From: Dehalococcoidia bacterium UBA5629
GTDB taxonomy: Bacteria; Chloroflexota; Dehalococcoidia; GIF9; UBA5629
DNA: 6,202 nucleotides
Assembly: GCA_002421445.1 (NCBI GenBank)
Contig: DIKB01000057.1
Location: 1-6,202 of the forward strand
Direction: 5' to 3'
Below the pieces are notes generated by a model, which saw only the letters and a list, made by a program, of their open reading frames with translations, was not told the DNA's origin and did no database searches. Shown piece after piece: positions 5,831 to 6,202 of the stretch; within the stretch, counting starts at the first letter, position 1; each line of letters begins with the position of its first letter. A program made the translations under genes and the position numbers.

Positions 5831-6202
5831 CTAATGCAGCCTCTCCATGAGATTAGGCAGCTTGCCTTTAAGATAAAGCTCCACCGCTTCATCAATGCCC
5901 ATAATATCCGTTACAATGGGTTCAATTTTATAGCTTTTCATGCTGTCATAGGCTCCCATTCCCATGCCGCCGGCAATCAACACCTGACAATCAGCAATAG
6001 CTTCTGCCATGCTGGCATGCTTATTCTGCGACGCAGCATCATATCCGTGCGGTCCGCTGCTGGCTGCGTGGTTACCTTCCTGACTGGCGAAATGAAAATG
6101 TCCCATTTTAGGGCGTTTCTCTTTGCCGACTATTTTCCCGTCCGTGGCCGTGAAAACGACGTACCACGGTGCTCGTCCGAAATGCTGACTGATTGTTTTC
6201 TC
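5831..6202 (-). CDS. NifX/NifB-C-type dinitrogenase Fe-Mo cofactor family protein, N-terminus cut by window edge
   Basis: The frame is open from the right edge to a TAG at 5831 and gives 123 visible residues. The true start lies outside; the ATG at 6106 is internal, because the 32 codons before it encode the conserved family opening ISQHFGRAPWYVV. This matches PF02579 (NifX, NifB C-terminus, NafY, orange protein), small RNase-H-like-fold proteins that bind or carry metal-sulfur clusters. Only about 10-15 N-terminal residues should be missing. AIADCQVLIAGGMGMGAYDSMKSYKIEPIV (visible residues 68-97) is the core cysteine and glycine motif, and DEAVELYLKGKL (104-115) the closing helix. Between them and the first strand lies a histidine-rich loop (visible 34-62) with H35, H37, H45, H52 and H62, a plausible metal-binding segment. 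No nitrogenase gene is visible, so a role in FeMo-cofactor synthesis should not be assumed; ORP-like stand-alone members are common in non-fixing anaerobes. The gap to the DUF1847 gene is 177 bases, so co-transcription is uncertain. Confidence 0.88.
   Translation of the reverse strand, partial: EKTISQHFGRAPWYVVFTATDGKIVGKEKRPKMGHFHFASQEGNHAASSGPHGYDAASQNKHASMAEAIADCQVLIAGGMGMGAYDSMKSYKIEPIVTDIMGIDEAVELYLKGKLPNLMERLH

Noticed and set aside
5831..6202. Evidence for nitrogen fixation
   Set aside because: The PF02579 family includes many stand-alone proteins in organisms that do not fix nitrogen, and no nif structural gene is visible.

Overview
The window is a compact stretch of bacterial chromosome in which every gene I can support lies on the minus strand. 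It holds four complete core genes plus a fifth complete gene and two genes cut by the window edges (seven in all), with short gaps and no gene-free stretch above 180 bases. I saw no tRNA, rRNA, CRISPR array, insertion sequence or phage gene. Gene content (a Mrp-type ATPase, a NifX-like cofactor protein, a DUF1847 metal-binding protein, a DHPS-like metallohydrolase) fits a strict anaerobe. The style of the tandem universal stress protein and of RlmN resembles Dehalococcoidia-type Chloroflexota. That placement is an impression from remembered family sequences, not a computed result.

Reading in the direction of transcription, from the right edge to the left: (1) 6202-5831, the C-terminal 123 residues of a NifX/NifB-C-type dinitrogenase iron-molybdenum cofactor protein with a histidine-rich loop. 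(2) A 177-base intergenic region with a candidate promoter whose -35 element overlaps two tandem GATAAC hexamers. (3) 5653-3036, three closely spaced genes that look like an operon: a DUF1847 cysteine-rich metal-binding protein, a Mrp/NBP35-family P-loop ATPase, and an MBL-fold hydrolase of the DHPS-like family (COG1237). A 9-bp-stem hairpin at the stop codon of the hydrolase probably ends this unit. (4) 3035-2902, a promoter and a near-perfect Shine-Dalgarno for the next unit. (5) 2901-910, a tandem-domain universal stress protein followed 12 bases later by rlmN, the 23S rRNA A2503 methyltransferase. (6) 827-1, the N-terminal 275 residues of a BioF2/CelD-like GNAT acetyltransferase, preceded by its own promoter placed so close to the start codon that the mRNA may be nearly leaderless.

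The most interesting part is the right half. A NifX-like protein, a cysteine-rich metal-binding protein, a Mrp-type ATPase and a metallohydrolase sit together, which recalls the orange-protein (ORP) clusters of sulfate reducers, where a NifX-like protein works with a Mrp ATPase around a metal-sulfur cluster. Here the ATPase has intact nucleotide-binding motifs but lacks the C-x-x-C pair that holds the bridging Fe-S cluster in classical Mrp proteins, so it is probably not an ordinary Fe-S scaffold. A joint role in metal-cofactor handling is inference from context.
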